Positions 16,908 through 26,084 of a stretch of DNA of 64,000 nt are shown here, piece after piece. A model generated the notes under the pieces. It saw only the letters and a list, made by a program, of their open reading frames with translations, had not been told where the DNA came from and did not search any database. Both the position numbers and the translations under genes were made by a program. Source of the stretch: Candidatus Tectimicrobiota bacterium (GTDB taxonomy: Bacteria; Tectomicrobia; Entotheonellia; Entotheonellales; Entotheonellaceae); assembly GCA_026005175.1 (NCBI GenBank), contig BPKO01000005.1:212923-276922 (forward strand), written 5' to 3'. Every line of letters starts with the position of its first letter. The first letter of the stretch is position 1.

Positions 16908-17798
16908 ATGCCGGCCTCAGCAAAGCGCTATTTTGATCCCCTCGTCCTGGCCAAAATCGCTTCCCTCTCCCTGCGGGCCCGCCACGTGGTGGAGGGGCTG
17001 CTCAGCGGGCTGCACAAGAGCCCCTACCGCGGCTACAGCGTCGAGTTTGCCGAGCACCGCGAGTACGTCCCCGGCGACGAGATCCGGCGTATCGACTGGA
17101 AGGCCTACGGCAAGTTCGACCGCTACTTCGTCAAGGAGTACGAAGAGGAAACCAACCTGCGTGCTTACCTCTTCCTTGACGCCAGCGCCTCTATGGGCTA
17201 CGGCTCGACGGGCCTCAGCAAGTTCGAGTACGGCTGCTACCTGACCGCTTCCCTGGCCTATCTCATGCTGCGTCAGGGGGATTACGTGGGGCTGGTGACG
17301 TTTGGCGAGCACATCTTGCGCTATATTCCGCCGCGGGCCAGCCTGCACCACCTGCAGGCCCTCACCGCCCACCTGGAGGCCGTGACCCCGCAGGGGCCCA
17401 CGCGCCTGGCGGCGGCATTGCAAGAGATGGCCAGCAAGATCACCCGGCGGGGCATGATCGTGGTCATCTCCGACCTCTTCGACAACCCGGACGAGGTGCT
17501 GCGGGCGCTGAAGCTCTTTCGCCACCGCCGCAACGAAGTCCTCGTGTTTCACCTGCTCGACCACAACGAGCTGGACTTTCCCTTCCAGCGCCTGACGGTG
17601 TTTGAGGATATCGAGGACGCGCGGGTGCGCGTGCTGTCCGATCCGCGCGCCGTTCGCGAGGCCTACTTGCGCCAGCTGCAAGCCTTCCTGGCGGCCTACC
17701 AGCAGGGCTGCCGGCGCGAGCGCATCGACTACAGCCTCTTTGCCACCACCACGCCGCTGGACGTGGCCCTGACGCGCTACCTGGCGCGGCGGCAGTAG
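16908..17798 (+). CDS. DUF58 domain protein (VWA-like)
   Basis: The 296-residue protein contains the DUF58 signature SVEFAEHREYVPGDEIRRID and a von Willebrand A-like fold with a MIDAS motif DASAS in LFLDASASMGYG. ATG 16908 is preferred over the adjacent GTG 16905. It follows moxR by 12 bases and is the expected MoxR partner. Members are thought to present metal-dependent protein interactions on the cytoplasmic side; the client here is unknown. Confidence 0.92.
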   Translation: MPASAKRYFDPLVLAKIASLSLRARHVVEGLLSGLHKSPYRGYSVEFAEHREYVPGDEIRRIDWKAYGKFDRYFVKEYEEETNLRAYLFLDASASMGYGSTGLSKFEYGCYLTASLAYLMLRQGDYVGLVTFGEHILRYIPPRASLHHLQALTAHLEAVTPQGPTRLAAALQEMASKITRRGMIVVISDLFDNPDEVLRALKLFRHRRNEVLVFHLLDHNELDFPFQRLTVFEDIEDARVRVLSDPRAVREAYLRQLQAFLAAYQQGCRRERIDYSLFATTTPLDVALTRYLARRQ

Positions 17799-17808
17799 GA
17801 GGACGGGC

Positions 17809-19922
17809 TTGACGTTTTTGCATCCGGTTTTTCTTCTCGGGACCTTGGCGGCAGCGGTGCCGGTGATTCTCCACCTCATTGCGCGCCGCCGTGCCCTGGT
17901 GCACCGCTTTCCGGCCGTGCGCTTTTTGCTGCTGGCCGACAAGCGCACGGCACGCAAGTTTCGGGTCCACCAGTGGCTGCTGCTTGCCCTGCGGGTGCTG
18001 GCCATTTGCTTGCTGGCCCTCGTGCTGGCCCGCCCGCGGCTGAGCGGCAGCGGCGCGCAGGCGGCGGTGGCCCAGCCGCCGGAAGCGGTGGTGCTGGTGC
18101 TGGACAACAGCCTGAGCATGGCCTATCGCGACGGGCAGCGCTCGCGCTGGGAGCGGGCCCCAAGCGTTGGCCACTCAGGTGCTTCAGGGGCTGCGGCCTC
18201 AGGATCGCGCGGCGGTGGTGCCCTTGCTGCCGCCGCCAGAAGCAACGCCACCGTTTTTCAGCAGCGACCGCGGCACGCTCATGGCGCAGCTGGCAGCCCT
18301 CACCTTGCGCCATGAGCCCGTGGACGTCGTTCCCCCCCTGCGCCAGGCGCTGGCCTTGCTGCGGCAGAGCCCCGTGGCCCGCCGCCGCCTGGTGCTGATT
18401 TCTGACTTCACCACCCAGGGCTGGGAAGACTTCCATGCCGGCCGCCTGGGCACCCTGCCCCAGGGGATGGTGCTGCACTTTCTGCGCATTGGCGGCGAGC
18501 AGCGGGACGCCAACGTGCTCGTCGAAGACCTCCAGCTGCACGACGCCCCCTTGATCGCCGGCGCTCCCCTGCGGGCGACCGCCACCGTCTACAACGCCGG
18601 CCGCGAGCCGGTTCACAACCTGCGCCTGGAGCTGCTGCTGGCGCACGAAAAAGTCGGCGAGCAGCTTGTCGACCTCACCCCCGAAGCGCGTGTCACCGTG
18701 CCGTTTCGCTTCACCGCCCCGGCCGCCGGCCTCCACTGGGGCGTGGTGCGGCTGGCCGGCGACCGCTTTTCCCCTGACGACCAGTTCTTCTACGCGCTGC
18801 GCACGGTGACCTCCGGCGCGCCTCCTGGTGGTGGATGGCGATCCAGGCACCTCGCTTTACGACAGCGAGATCTTTTTCCTCACCAGCGCCTTGCAGCCCC
18901 TGGGCGCTTTGGGACAGGCGGCGTTTTACCCCAAGCCCGTCACCTGGGAAGGCTTGGCCCACGAGCGCCTGGCCGACTACCAGGCAGTGATTCTCTGTAA
19001 CGTGGAGGCCTTGCCCCCGCACGTGTGGCAGCAGCTTTACCAGTTCGTCTATGAGGGCGGCGGCCTGGCTTTCTTTGCCGGAAATCGCGTCAAGCCGGCC
19101 TCGTACAACGCTCAGCTGTACCAGACGGCCACCCCTTTGTTGCCGCTGCCGCTGGGGGAAGCGGTGCAGCGGCCCGAGACGGCCCCGCTGACCATTGCCG
19201 CGTTTGACGCGACACATCCCCTGATGCGGCCTTTTGCCGGAGAAGAAGAGATCTTGCAGCGGCCGCGGTTTTACCGCTATCTGCGGCTGGAAGGCTGGCA
19301 GGCGGCTTCGGACGTGCGGGTCATCTTGCGCCTACAGGACGAGAATCCCCTGCTGGTGGAGAAGCGCTTGGGGCGGGGGACAGTGCTGTTTTTTGCCACC
19401 ACCGCCGACCGGGACTGGACGGACCTGCCCACGCGTACCGCCTATGTGCCCTTGATGCATGGCCTGGCCAGCCACCTGGCGCGCCTGGCGGCGGCGGCGC
19501 AGCGTCCTGGAGTGCTCATGCCGCAGCCGTTTGTGTACGCGGCGCCTTCTGTGGAAGCGGGGACGGCCCTGACGGTGATCACCGCCGATGGCCAGCGGCG
19601 CCTGAGCCGGTTTCGCCGCGAAGGCGAGCAGAGCGTGGCCGAGTTTGCCGCCTATTCGGTCCCGGGCCTCTATCGCCTGCAAACGCCCGAAGGACCGGAT
19701 CTGTTGCCGGTCAACGCCACGCGCCGCGAGTCGCGGTTTGAAAAGCTGCAGGCCGACGATCTGCAGACCCGCTGGCGGCCGCTGCCGGTGGTGCTCGAAG
19801 ACGAAGCGGCCTTCGGGCGGACTGCCCACCAGACCCTGCCGGCCAAAGAGCTGGCAGGCCTGCTGCTCGTGGTGCTGGTTGCCGTGCTGGCAGTGGAAAA
19901 CGTCTGGAGTAACCGGTTGTGA
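17809..19922 (+). CDS. BatA-like membrane protein with VWA-like and GATase-like segments (two frameshifts)
   Basis: A TTG start at 17809 has AGGAGG six bases upstream. The N-terminus is the BatA double-transmembrane module (FLHPVFLLGTLAAAVPVILH, then LLLALRVLAICLLALVLARP), followed by a VWA-like start with MIDAS-like DNSLS. The frame breaks near 18150; the continuation (RPQDRAAVVPLL ... LVLISDFTTQGWEDF) completes the VWA-like domain and a CARDB-like beta domain. A second break near 18825 leads into a class-I-amidotransferase-like domain (VDGDPGTSLYDSE, FVYEGGGLAFFAGN) and a final membrane helix near the C-terminus. Total about 704 residues. The domain order agrees with full-length homologues, so errors are likelier than gene loss. 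Confidence 0.8.
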
Positions 19923-19935
19923 AGGACAAGTGCTT

Positions 19936-20715
19936 ATGCTGACGCGGCGAGCTTTGCTGCGGCGTGGGGTGTACGGGATGCTGCACGCCATGGGACTGTA
20001 CGGGGTTGGTGCGGCATGCGCGCGGCAGGCCGTGGCCCTGCCCGCCTCAAATACCTTTGTCCTGGCCCAGCTCAAGTACCGCGGGGGGCAATGGGACCCG
20101 CGGCCACGGGCCACGGTCTCGCTCATGCACGAGGTGCGGCTGCGCACCAGTGTCGAAACCCGCGACGAGCGGCAGGTGGTGACGCTTGAGGACCCCTTGC
20201 TGTTTTCGTACCCCTTCCTCTACATGACAGGCGAGCGGGCGTTTGCGCCTTTTACCGAAGCAGAGCGGGTGATCTTGCGGCGTTACTTGCTCTTTGGCGG
20301 CCTGCTGCTGATCGACGATGCCCGTGGCACCAAGGGCCAGGACTTTGATGCCAGCGTGCGGCGCGAGCTGGCGCAGCTCTTTCCCGACCGTCCCCTGCGC
20401 ATTTTGCCGCCAGAGCACACGGTCTTTCGCTCTTTTTACCTCATCCGCACCATCGGCGGGGTGCGCATTGTCAACCCGTATCTCGAAGGCATCGACATCG
20501 AAGACCGCACGCCGCTCATCTACTGCCAAAACGGGCTGGGCGCCGCCTGGGAGCGCGATTACCTCGGCAACTGGGTGTCCCCGTGCTATCCGGGCGGCGA
20601 AGCGCAGCGCCTAGAGGCGTTCAAGCTCGGCGTCAACATCGTCCTGTACGCCCTCACGGTCAACTACAAGCAAGACCTGATTCACTTGCCTTTTATTCGT
20701 AAGAAGCTGGGATGA
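19936..20715 (+). CDS. DUF4159 domain protein, exported
   Basis: The 259-residue protein begins with a twin-arginine-like leader (MLTRRALLRRGVYGMLHAMG). The body has DUF4159 features: FVLAQLKYRGGQWDPRP, the YPFLYMTGERAF segment and RRYLLFGGLLLIDDARG. DUF4159 is related to class-I glutamine-amidotransferase folds and is regularly encoded in MoxR/DUF58/VWA operons. It lies 13 bases after the BatA-like gene, and its stop overlaps the next start. A role at the periplasmic face of the complex is likely but not proven. Confidence 0.88.
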   Translation: MLTRRALLRRGVYGMLHAMGLYGVGAACARQAVALPASNTFVLAQLKYRGGQWDPRPRATVSLMHEVRLRTSVETRDERQVVTLEDPLLFSYPFLYMTGERAFAPFTEAERVILRRYLLFGGLLLIDDARGTKGQDFDASVRRELAQLFPDRPLRILPPEHTVFRSFYLIRTIGGVRIVNPYLEGIDIEDRTPLIYCQNGLGAAWERDYLGNWVSPCYPGGEAQRLEAFKLGVNIVLYALTVNYKQDLIHLPFIRKKLG

Positions 20716-23015
20716 TGGCGCTGTACCCCTTTTTCTGGCAAACGACGGCAGGGCTGTTTCGCGGCACCCTCAGCTGGGAGCTGACGTTGCCGCCGCTGCT
20801 TACTGTGCTGTTGGCCCTTGTCTTTGCGGCACTGCTCGGACTGCAGTGGCGCCAGCTGCGCGGCCGCGTGCCGCGCCTGACGCGCTGGGGGTTGTGCGTG
20901 CTGCGCGGGATGGTCTACTTGCTGATCCTGGGCCTGATCCTCAACCCCACCCTCCTCATTCAGAAAGTCCTGCGCTTGCTGCCGCCGCTGGCGGTGCTGG
21001 TGGATACGTCCGGCAGCATGGCCCTGCCGGCAGAAGAAGACACCACCCGGCTGCAGCAGGCCCTGGCCTACCTGCAGCGCGGCGAGCCGCCGCTGGTCCA
21101 GGCGCTGGCCGAGCGTTACCAGCTCAAGCTCTACCAGTTTCACGAGGCGCCGGCCGCTTTGCCGCTTGAGCGCCTGGCCGAGGTGACCCCGGGCGGAAAC
21201 ACCACCGATCTCCTCGGTTCCTTGGCGGCGGTCCTCGATACCAGCCAGGCGGCGCGGCCTGTGGGGGTGCTCCTGCTCAGCGACGGTGCCCATCACGGGG
21301 CGGCGACGGGGCTTGACTACCTGCGGCAAGCCGGCATTCCGGTGGTGGCCCTCGGGGCGGGAAACCCCGCCACCTACCGCGATATCCGGGTGGGCGCGGT
21401 GACCGCCCCCACCCTTGCCTTCTTGCACTATCCCGTGGAAGTAAAGGCGACGATCCAGGCCTGGGGCTATGCGGGCGAACGGCTGCCGGTGGTGCTGCAG
21501 CGCGAAGGCCAAGTGGTGGCCACGGTCACCGTTCCCGTCACCACCGATCCCTTCGTCCATGACGTCCATTTCGAAATCGTTCCCGACGCGCTTGGGGAAT
21601 TTACCTACACGGTGAGCGTGGCACCCCGCCTGGGCGAGGCGCTGACGGCCAACAACCGCCGCGACTTTCCCCTTACCGTGGCCCGCGACAAGATTCGCGT
21701 GCTGCTCGTATGCGGCAGCCCGACGTGGAACTATCGCTTCCTGCGCCAGGCCCTCAAGCACGACCCAAGCATTGACTTGGTCTCGTTCGTGATTCTGCGC
21801 ACGCCCACCGATGTGGTCAACGTGCCGGAGAGCCAGCTGAGTCTCATTCCTTTTCCTACCCGCCGCCTCTTTACCGAGGAGCTGAAGAATTTTGACTTGC
21901 TGATTTTCGAAAACTTCAGCTTCCAGTATTACTTCCCGTGGTACTACCTCGAAAACGTTCGCAAGTACGTCCTTGAAGGCGGGGCGTTTGCCATGATCGG
22001 TGGGCCGCTGGCGTTTGCGCAGGGCGGCTATGCGGAAACGCCGATCGAGGAGCTGCTGCCCGTGTCGCTGCAGCGGGGGCGGACGGACTACCGCGAAGTC
22101 ACCCATCGCTTGGTGCTTACCGCCGAGGGCCAGACGCATCCGATCACCCGCCTGGCGGCCGATCCGGAGGAGAACCAGCGCATTTGGGAAAGCTTGCCAG
22201 AGCTCGATGCCCTCAATGTGCTCGGGCGCGCCAAGCCCGGTGCGACGGTGTTGGGCGTCAGCAGCCAGCGGTTCAACGGCGAGGCACTGGTGCCGCTGCT
22301 GGCCGTGCAGCCCTTTGGCAAAGGCCGCACTCTGGCGCTGGCCAGCGACTACATCTGGAAATGGAACTTCCAGATGGCCGGCCGCATGGATTCCAACCAG
22401 TACTACTTGCAGTTTGTGCGGCAGCTGGTGCGCTGGCTGGTGCGTGACCCGGCGCTCAACCAGGTGCGCATTCGCGCCGATGCCAGCGCCTTTCCGCTCG
22501 GCAGTGAGGTGGGCGGCACGGTGCAGGTGCTGCGCGACGACTACCGGCCGGCCGCGGCGGCGGAAGTCCGCATTGCCTTGCACACTCCGGGCGGGGCGGT
22601 GCAGCCCCTGCCCGCGGCGCCCACCGGGAACCGCGGCGAATTCCGGTATCGCTTCCGCGCCGAGGAGGAGGGCTTCTACCGCCTCGAGGTGACGGCCGAC
22701 GTGGAGGACAGGCGGCTGGAAGGCAACCGGCTTTTGGTGCACGTCTTCCACCCGGGGGACGAAACGCAGCAAGCAGCGCCGAACCACGCCTTGCTGCGCG
22801 ACATTGCCGAGCAGACCGGCGGCGCCTTCTTTTCCCTCTCCGAAGGCCGCCCCCCTTCTGCGGCCAGCCTGGCGGAGTTTTTCGGCGGCACCGTCCAGTA
22901 CCGGGTGCTCGAAGAGCGGCGCCTCCATCTGCGCGAGACCTGGCTTCAGTTCCTCATCGTCCTCGGGCTGCTGGCTGCAGAGTGGGGATGGCGGCGCCGC
23001 GCCGGCCTCTTCTAA
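20712..23015 (+). CDS. VWA/glutamine-amidotransferase-like membrane protein of the Bat-type operon
   Basis: The 767-residue protein has N-terminal membrane helices (about 25-47 and 58-80), a VWA-like domain with MIDAS DTSGS (about 97-101), Ig-like beta segments, then a GATase-like domain (RVLLVCGSPTWNYRFLRQAL, MIGGPLAFAQGGY, IWKWNFQMAGR) and a last helix near the C-terminus. It starts inside the previous stop codon (ATGA overlap). It is the final gene of the 10.8-23.0 kb operon and overlaps the convergent cyclase gene by four bases. No enzyme activity can be assigned; the usual amidotransferase Cys is not evident. Confidence 0.85.
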   Translation: MMALYPFFWQTTAGLFRGTLSWELTLPPLLTVLLALVFAALLGLQWRQLRGRVPRLTRWGLCVLRGMVYLLILGLILNPTLLIQKVLRLLPPLAVLVDTSGSMALPAEEDTTRLQQALAYLQRGEPPLVQALAERYQLKLYQFHEAPAALPLERLAEVTPGGNTTDLLGSLAAVLDTSQAARPVGVLLLSDGAHHGAATGLDYLRQAGIPVVALGAGNPATYRDIRVGAVTAPTLAFLHYPVEVKATIQAWGYAGERLPVVLQREGQVVATVTVPVTTDPFVHDVHFEIVPDALGEFTYTVSVAPRLGEALTANNRRDFPLTVARDKIRVLLVCGSPTWNYRFLRQALKHDPSIDLVSFVILRTPTDVVNVPESQLSLIPFPTRRLFTEELKNFDLLIFENFSFQYYFPWYYLENVRKYVLEGGAFAMIGGPLAFAQGGYAETPIEELLPVSLQRGRTDYREVTHRLVLTAEGQTHPITRLAADPEENQRIWESLPELDALNVLGRAKPGATVLGVSSQRFNGEALVPLLAVQPFGKGRTLALASDYIWKWNFQMAGRMDSNQYYLQFVRQLVRWLVRDPALNQVRIRADASAFPLGSEVGGTVQVLRDDYRPAAAAEVRIALHTPGGAVQPLPAAPTGNRGEFRYRFRAEEEGFYRLEVTADVEDRRLEGNRLLVHVFHPGDETQQAAPNHALLRDIAEQTGGAFFSLSEGRPPSAASLAEFFGGTVQYRVLEERRLHLRETWLQFLIVLGLLAAEWGWRRRAGLF

Positions 23016-23641
23016 GCCAGCGTGCGCAGCAAGGCCCGCGCCGGTGCCCCGTCGCCCTCGCGGAGGGCAAGGGGAAGCACCAGCAGCTCGTACGGCCCCG
23101 GTGGCACGCCGCGCAAGTCGAGCCCCTCGACGATGACCACCCCGGCGGCCAGCAGCAGGCGATGTACCGGAAAATCCCGGGCGCTGAAGGCATCAACGGA
23201 CAGGTAGTCGATGCCCACGAGCCGCACGCCCATGTCGATCAGACACTGGGCAGCGTCTGGAGTCAAGGCCACGTAGTCGGGACAGAAGTCCTGCCGCTCC
23301 CAGAGCCTGCCGTTTGGGGTCTGGAAAAGCACCCGCGTGGCACCCGCCAGGGGCAGCGTGCGCAGGGCGGCAGCGGTGAGGTGCTGTGCCTGCGGCCAGG
23401 CACAGACTTGCGCCGGGCCAACGAGGAGGTGCAAGTCGAGCGCCTCGACGCTGGGGCCGTGGGCAAAGAAGTGCCGCGGGGCGTCGACGTGCGTGCCGGT
23501 GTGGGTGCCCAGCACCAGGCGGCTGACGTTGGCGGCGTCGCCCCGGTCCACCTGCGCGACGGGGGTGATCTCCACCCTGGGATCGCCGGGATACACCGGT
23601 AGGGCCGGCGAGAGGGGCACCGTGATGTCATAGAGGACCAT
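23012..23641 (-). CDS. Cyclase-family (kynurenine formamidase-like) metal hydrolase
   Basis: The 209-residue protein belongs to the cyclase/arylformamidase family. It has the metal-binding signature HTGTHVDAPRHF (about 47-58), the opening YDITVPLSPALPVYPGDP and the late VGIDYLSVD segment. Members hydrolyse N-formylkynurenine or other acyl amides/lactones using a divalent metal; the substrate cannot be read from sequence. AAGGAG lies about nine bases upstream of ATG 23641. The gene converges on the VWA gene with a four-base overlap. On the other side its start codon abuts the extended -10 of the small HTH gene. Confidence 0.88.
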   Translation of the reverse strand: MVLYDITVPLSPALPVYPGDPRVEITPVAQVDRGDAANVSRLVLGTHTGTHVDAPRHFFAHGPSVEALDLHLLVGPAQVCAWPQAQHLTAAALRTLPLAGATRVLFQTPNGRLWERQDFCPDYVALTPDAAQCLIDMGVRLVGIDYLSVDAFSARDFPVHRLLLAAGVVIVEGLDLRGVPPGPYELLVLPLALREGDGAPARALLRTLA

Positions 23642-23649
23642 GCTATACT
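23641..23649 (+). promoter_or_regulatory. Extended -10 promoter for the small HTH gene
   Basis: TGC followed by TATACT (23644-23649), with no strong -35. It touches the start codon of the divergent cyclase gene, so RNA polymerase binding here could interfere with cyclase expression. Confidence 0.45.
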
Positions 23650-23691
23650 TCTCCTTGCAGGGTTGCGAGGGTTGCCAAGAAAGGAGGAGCC

Positions 23692-23892
23692 ATGCTGACC
23701 CCAGAAGAAATCAAAGCCTTGCGCGAATATACCGGAATGACGCAGGTGCAGATGGCCCAGCTGTTTCGCGTGCGTCCTGCGATCGTGGCCGCCTGGGAAA
23801 CGGGCGAGCTGGTGCCGGATGAGGAGCAGATGGAGAAGCTCGAGCGCCTGCGCGCTTCCAAAGCCAAGAAAATCACCTTTAAGTTCAACTAG
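23692..23892 (+). CDS. Small XRE-type helix-turn-helix protein
   Basis: The 66-residue protein is almost entirely one HTH: LTPEEIKALREYTGMTQVQM is helix 1-2 and the turn, and FRVRPAIVAAWETGE is the recognition part. It has a strong ribosome binding site (AAGGAGGAG, two to three bases from the ATG). No toxin-like partner lies beside it; the neighbours are the cyclase (divergent) and a cytochrome c. It may autoregulate or control the divergent gene. The short, single-domain form resembles antitoxin-type regulators, but nothing else supports that. Confidence 0.85.
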   Translation: MLTPEEIKALREYTGMTQVQMAQLFRVRPAIVAAWETGELVPDEEQMEKLERLRASKAKKITFKFN

Positions 23893-24001
23893 GCCCTCCT
23901 CTGGCGGCCCCCCTCCGCAGCGGAATAGGCAGGTCCCACGGCAGCGTTCTTTGACGGTGTGCAGCTTGCTGGCACCGATCACCGCAGAGGAGGGTTCTGT
24001 C

Positions 24002-24382
24002 GTGTCTACGCTTCGTCGCTGGTGGCTTGTCGCTGTGGTGGGCCTTGGGCTGGGATGGGGGTGGCCCTTGCAAGCCGCCGATCTTGAGGCAGGGAAAGCG
24101 CTGTACCAGCAGTACTGCAGCACCTGTCACGGGCCAGAGGGGAAAGGCAACGGACCGGCCGCGGCGGCCATGCAGCCCAAACCTCGTGACCATACCGATG
24201 GCCGCTACATGAACGCCTTGAGCGATGCCCATCTTTTTAAAGTCATCAGCCAGGGAGGCGCCGCCGTGGGCAAGTCCCCGCTTATGCCCGCGTGGCAGGG
24301 AGTGCTGACTCCGCAGCAAATCCGCGACGTGATGGCTTACCTGCGGACGCTTGCCGTACCGCCCTATCGGCCATCCCCGTAA
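24002..24382 (+). CDS. Periplasmic c-type cytochrome (monohaem)
   Basis: The 126-residue protein starts at GTG 24002 behind AGAGGAGGG. A signal peptide (WWLVAVVGLGLGWGWPLQAA) is followed by a class-I cytochrome c fold: haem site CSTCH (about 39-43) and the distal Met in KSPLMPAWQG, with LTPQQIRDVMAYLRTL as the C-terminal helix. It would carry electrons in the periplasm; the partner is unknown. It is convergent with cpoB, with only 12 bases between stops. Confidence 0.92.
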   Translation: MSTLRRWWLVAVVGLGLGWGWPLQAADLEAGKALYQQYCSTCHGPEGKGNGPAAAAMQPKPRDHTDGRYMNALSDAHLFKVISQGGAAVGKSPLMPAWQGVLTPQQIRDVMAYLRTLAVPPYRPSP

Positions 24383-24394
24383 GGGGAGGAGACG

Positions 24395-25303
24395 TTAGCT
24401 GCCGAGTTTTTTGAGCAGCTCTGCCGCCTGGCGCGCTTCGGGCGTGTCGGGGTATTGCTTCTGCACTTGCTGCAAGAAAAAGCGGGCATTGCGCAGGTCT
24501 TTTAAGGCAGCAAAAGCCATGCCCTGCTTCAAGAGCGCGGCCGGCACTTTGTTGTCCTTGGGATATTTCTGAATGACTTCGTCAAAGGCGACAATGGCCG
24601 CCTCGTACTGCCCTTGTGCGTAGAGAGACTCGCCGATCCAGTACTGGGCATTGCCGGCCAGCGGCGACTGGGGAAATTCGCGCAGGAGCTGCTTCCAAAG
24701 GACGATGGCCACCTCGTAGTTGCCCTGTTGGTATTCGCGCATGGCCCGCTCGTAGAGGCGTTCCACCGCCGGCGTGGCCGCCGGCGCGGCGGGTGGCGGG
24801 GCTGGCGCCGGGGCGGCTGGGGCAGCAGGCGGCGGCGTCGGGGCAGGGGCGGGGCGGGCCGCCGGGGCGGCGGCAGGCGGCTTGGGCGCCGGCGGGGCTT
24901 CCTCGGGGCGCAGGCGGGCTTCGAGTTCCCGCAGGCGCGTTTCCACTTCCGCCAGCTTGGTGGCCAGGGTATCTCCCAAGTCGGTCCCTATCCCGCCGCG
25001 GCGTTGCAAGCGGTGTTCGAGCTCTTGCACCGAACCCCGCAGACGCTGCAGCTCCAGGCGCAGCTCGTCGCTGGTGGCCACCATGCGGGCCAGCTGCTGC
25101 CGGGTCTGGGCCTCTGTTTCCATGAGGCGGCTCACGCGCTGCTCCAGAGAGTCAAGCTGCGCTTTGACGGCGCTGTCTTGCTGCGCTTGCTGCCGCTGCA
25201 GGGCGGTCAGGTCGGCGCGCAGCGCCTGCAATTCGTTCGTACACCCGGCGGCGAGACTCCCCAGGAGCGTGCCGCTCAGCAGCAAAATGGCGTAGCGTTT
25301 CAT
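24395..25303 (-). CDS. cpoB: Tol-Pal system protein CpoB/YbgF
   Basis: The 302-residue lipoprotein starts at ATG 25303 (MKRYAILLLSGTLLGSLAAGC, lipobox LAAGC). A coiled coil spans residues ~25-120 (trimerisation region), followed by an Ala/Pro-rich linker (~130-175) and three C-terminal TPR units (YERAMREYQQGNYEVAIVLW onward). CpoB couples Tol-Pal to peptidoglycan synthesis during division. It is the last gene of the tolQRAB-pal-cpoB operon, 15 bases after pal. Confidence 0.93.
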   Translation of the reverse strand: MKRYAILLLSGTLLGSLAAGCTNELQALRADLTALQRQQAQQDSAVKAQLDSLEQRVSRLMETEAQTRQQLARMVATSDELRLELQRLRGSVQELEHRLQRRGGIGTDLGDTLATKLAEVETRLRELEARLRPEEAPPAPKPPAAAPAARPAPAPTPPPAAPAAPAPAPPPAAPAATPAVERLYERAMREYQQGNYEVAIVLWKQLLREFPQSPLAGNAQYWIGESLYAQGQYEAAIVAFDEVIQKYPKDNKVPAALLKQGMAFAALKDLRNARFFLQQVQKQYPDTPEARQAAELLKKLGS

Positions 25304-25318
25304 AGGCCTCACACACCT

Positions 25319-25942
25319 CTACGGACCGAGAAAGACGAAGTGTGCTCTGCGGTTTTTGGCCCACGCTTCTTCGTTGTGCCCTGGATCCAGCGGGCGTTCT
25401 TCGCCGTAGCTGACCGTGGACAAGCGGGCGGGGTCGATGCCAAGGGCGACCAGGTACTGTTTGACGGCGTTGGCGCGGCGCTCTCCCAGGGCGAGGTTGT
25501 AGGCCTGCGTGCCCCGCTCGTCGCAGTGGCCCTCAATGAGCACCTTGACATGAGGGTGCGCCGCCAGCCAGGCGGCTTTTTTTTCCAGCAGGGCTTTGGC
25601 TTCCTCGCTAAGGGCAAAGCTGTCAAAAGCAAAATGAACGTCTTGGTGCAGGAAGTCTTCGGCAGGCGCCAGCGCGGCCACCGTGGCGCTCGGCGCCTCA
25701 AAGCGACGGCGCAGGCTCTCCTCGACGATCTGGCGCTCTTTCTCGTCAATGGCCGGCTGGGCGCCGGACTGCGCTGGCGGCATGGCTACCGCGCTTGGTG
25801 GCGGCTCGGCAGGCGTTCCCGGCGCGATCGCGCCGGTCTCAGGGGCCGCAGTGTCCGTAACGACCGGGACGTGCTTGGCACACCCTCCTGCCCAGAGCAG
25901 GAGAAGCAACCCCACCCAGAGGACGCCGGGAACAAGACGCAT
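25319..25942 (-). CDS. pal: Peptidoglycan-associated lipoprotein Pal
   Basis: The 207-residue lipoprotein has signal and lipobox in [20 protein letters not shown] followed by Cys21. A Pro/Ala-rich linker leads to the OmpA-like domain: [35 protein letters not shown] and [10 protein letters not shown], containing the peptidoglycan-binding Asp and Arg. Pal anchors the outer membrane to the cell wall and binds TolB. A longer upstream frame exists, but ATG 25942 gives the lipobox and has GAAAGGG upstream. It lies 142 bases after tolB; a weak promoter-like element is in that gap. Confidence 0.95.
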   Translation of the reverse strand: MRLVPGVLWVGLLLLLWAGGCAKHVPVVTDTAAPETGAIAPGTPAEPPPSAVAMPPAQSGAQPAIDEKERQIVEESLRRRFEAPSATVAALAPAEDFLHQDVHFAFDSFALSEEAKALLEKKAAWLAAHPHVKVLIEGHCDERGTQAYNLALGERRANAVKQYLVALGIDPARLSTVSYGEERPLDPGHNEEAWAKNRRAHFVFLGP

Positions 25943-26033
25943 CGACCTGTCCCTTTCTTCTATCTCGCCCTTGGACTCCGAGCCGCTCGCGCCGCTCTCC
26001 CCAGCCTGGCAGCGCGTCGCTGCGTTGCCCAAG

Positions 26034-26063
26034 AGCTTAGCAGGGAAAGCCCGCCCCCGACAA
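26034..26063 (-). promoter_or_regulatory. Possible internal promoter before pal
   Basis: On the minus strand TTGTCG, an 18-base spacer and TAAGCT lie about 90 bases upstream of pal, in the only sizeable gap of the operon. Match quality is modest. Confidence 0.3.
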
Positions 26064-26084
26064 GGGATTTTGCTATTGCCGCGG

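Noticed and set aside
20682..22928. Minus-strand frame of 748 codons
   Set aside because: Shadow of the VWA/GATase-like gene; composition is Gln/His/Arg-rich with no domain.
23692..23892. Antitoxin of a toxin-antitoxin pair
   Set aside because: No toxin-sized or toxin-like frame is adjacent on either side.
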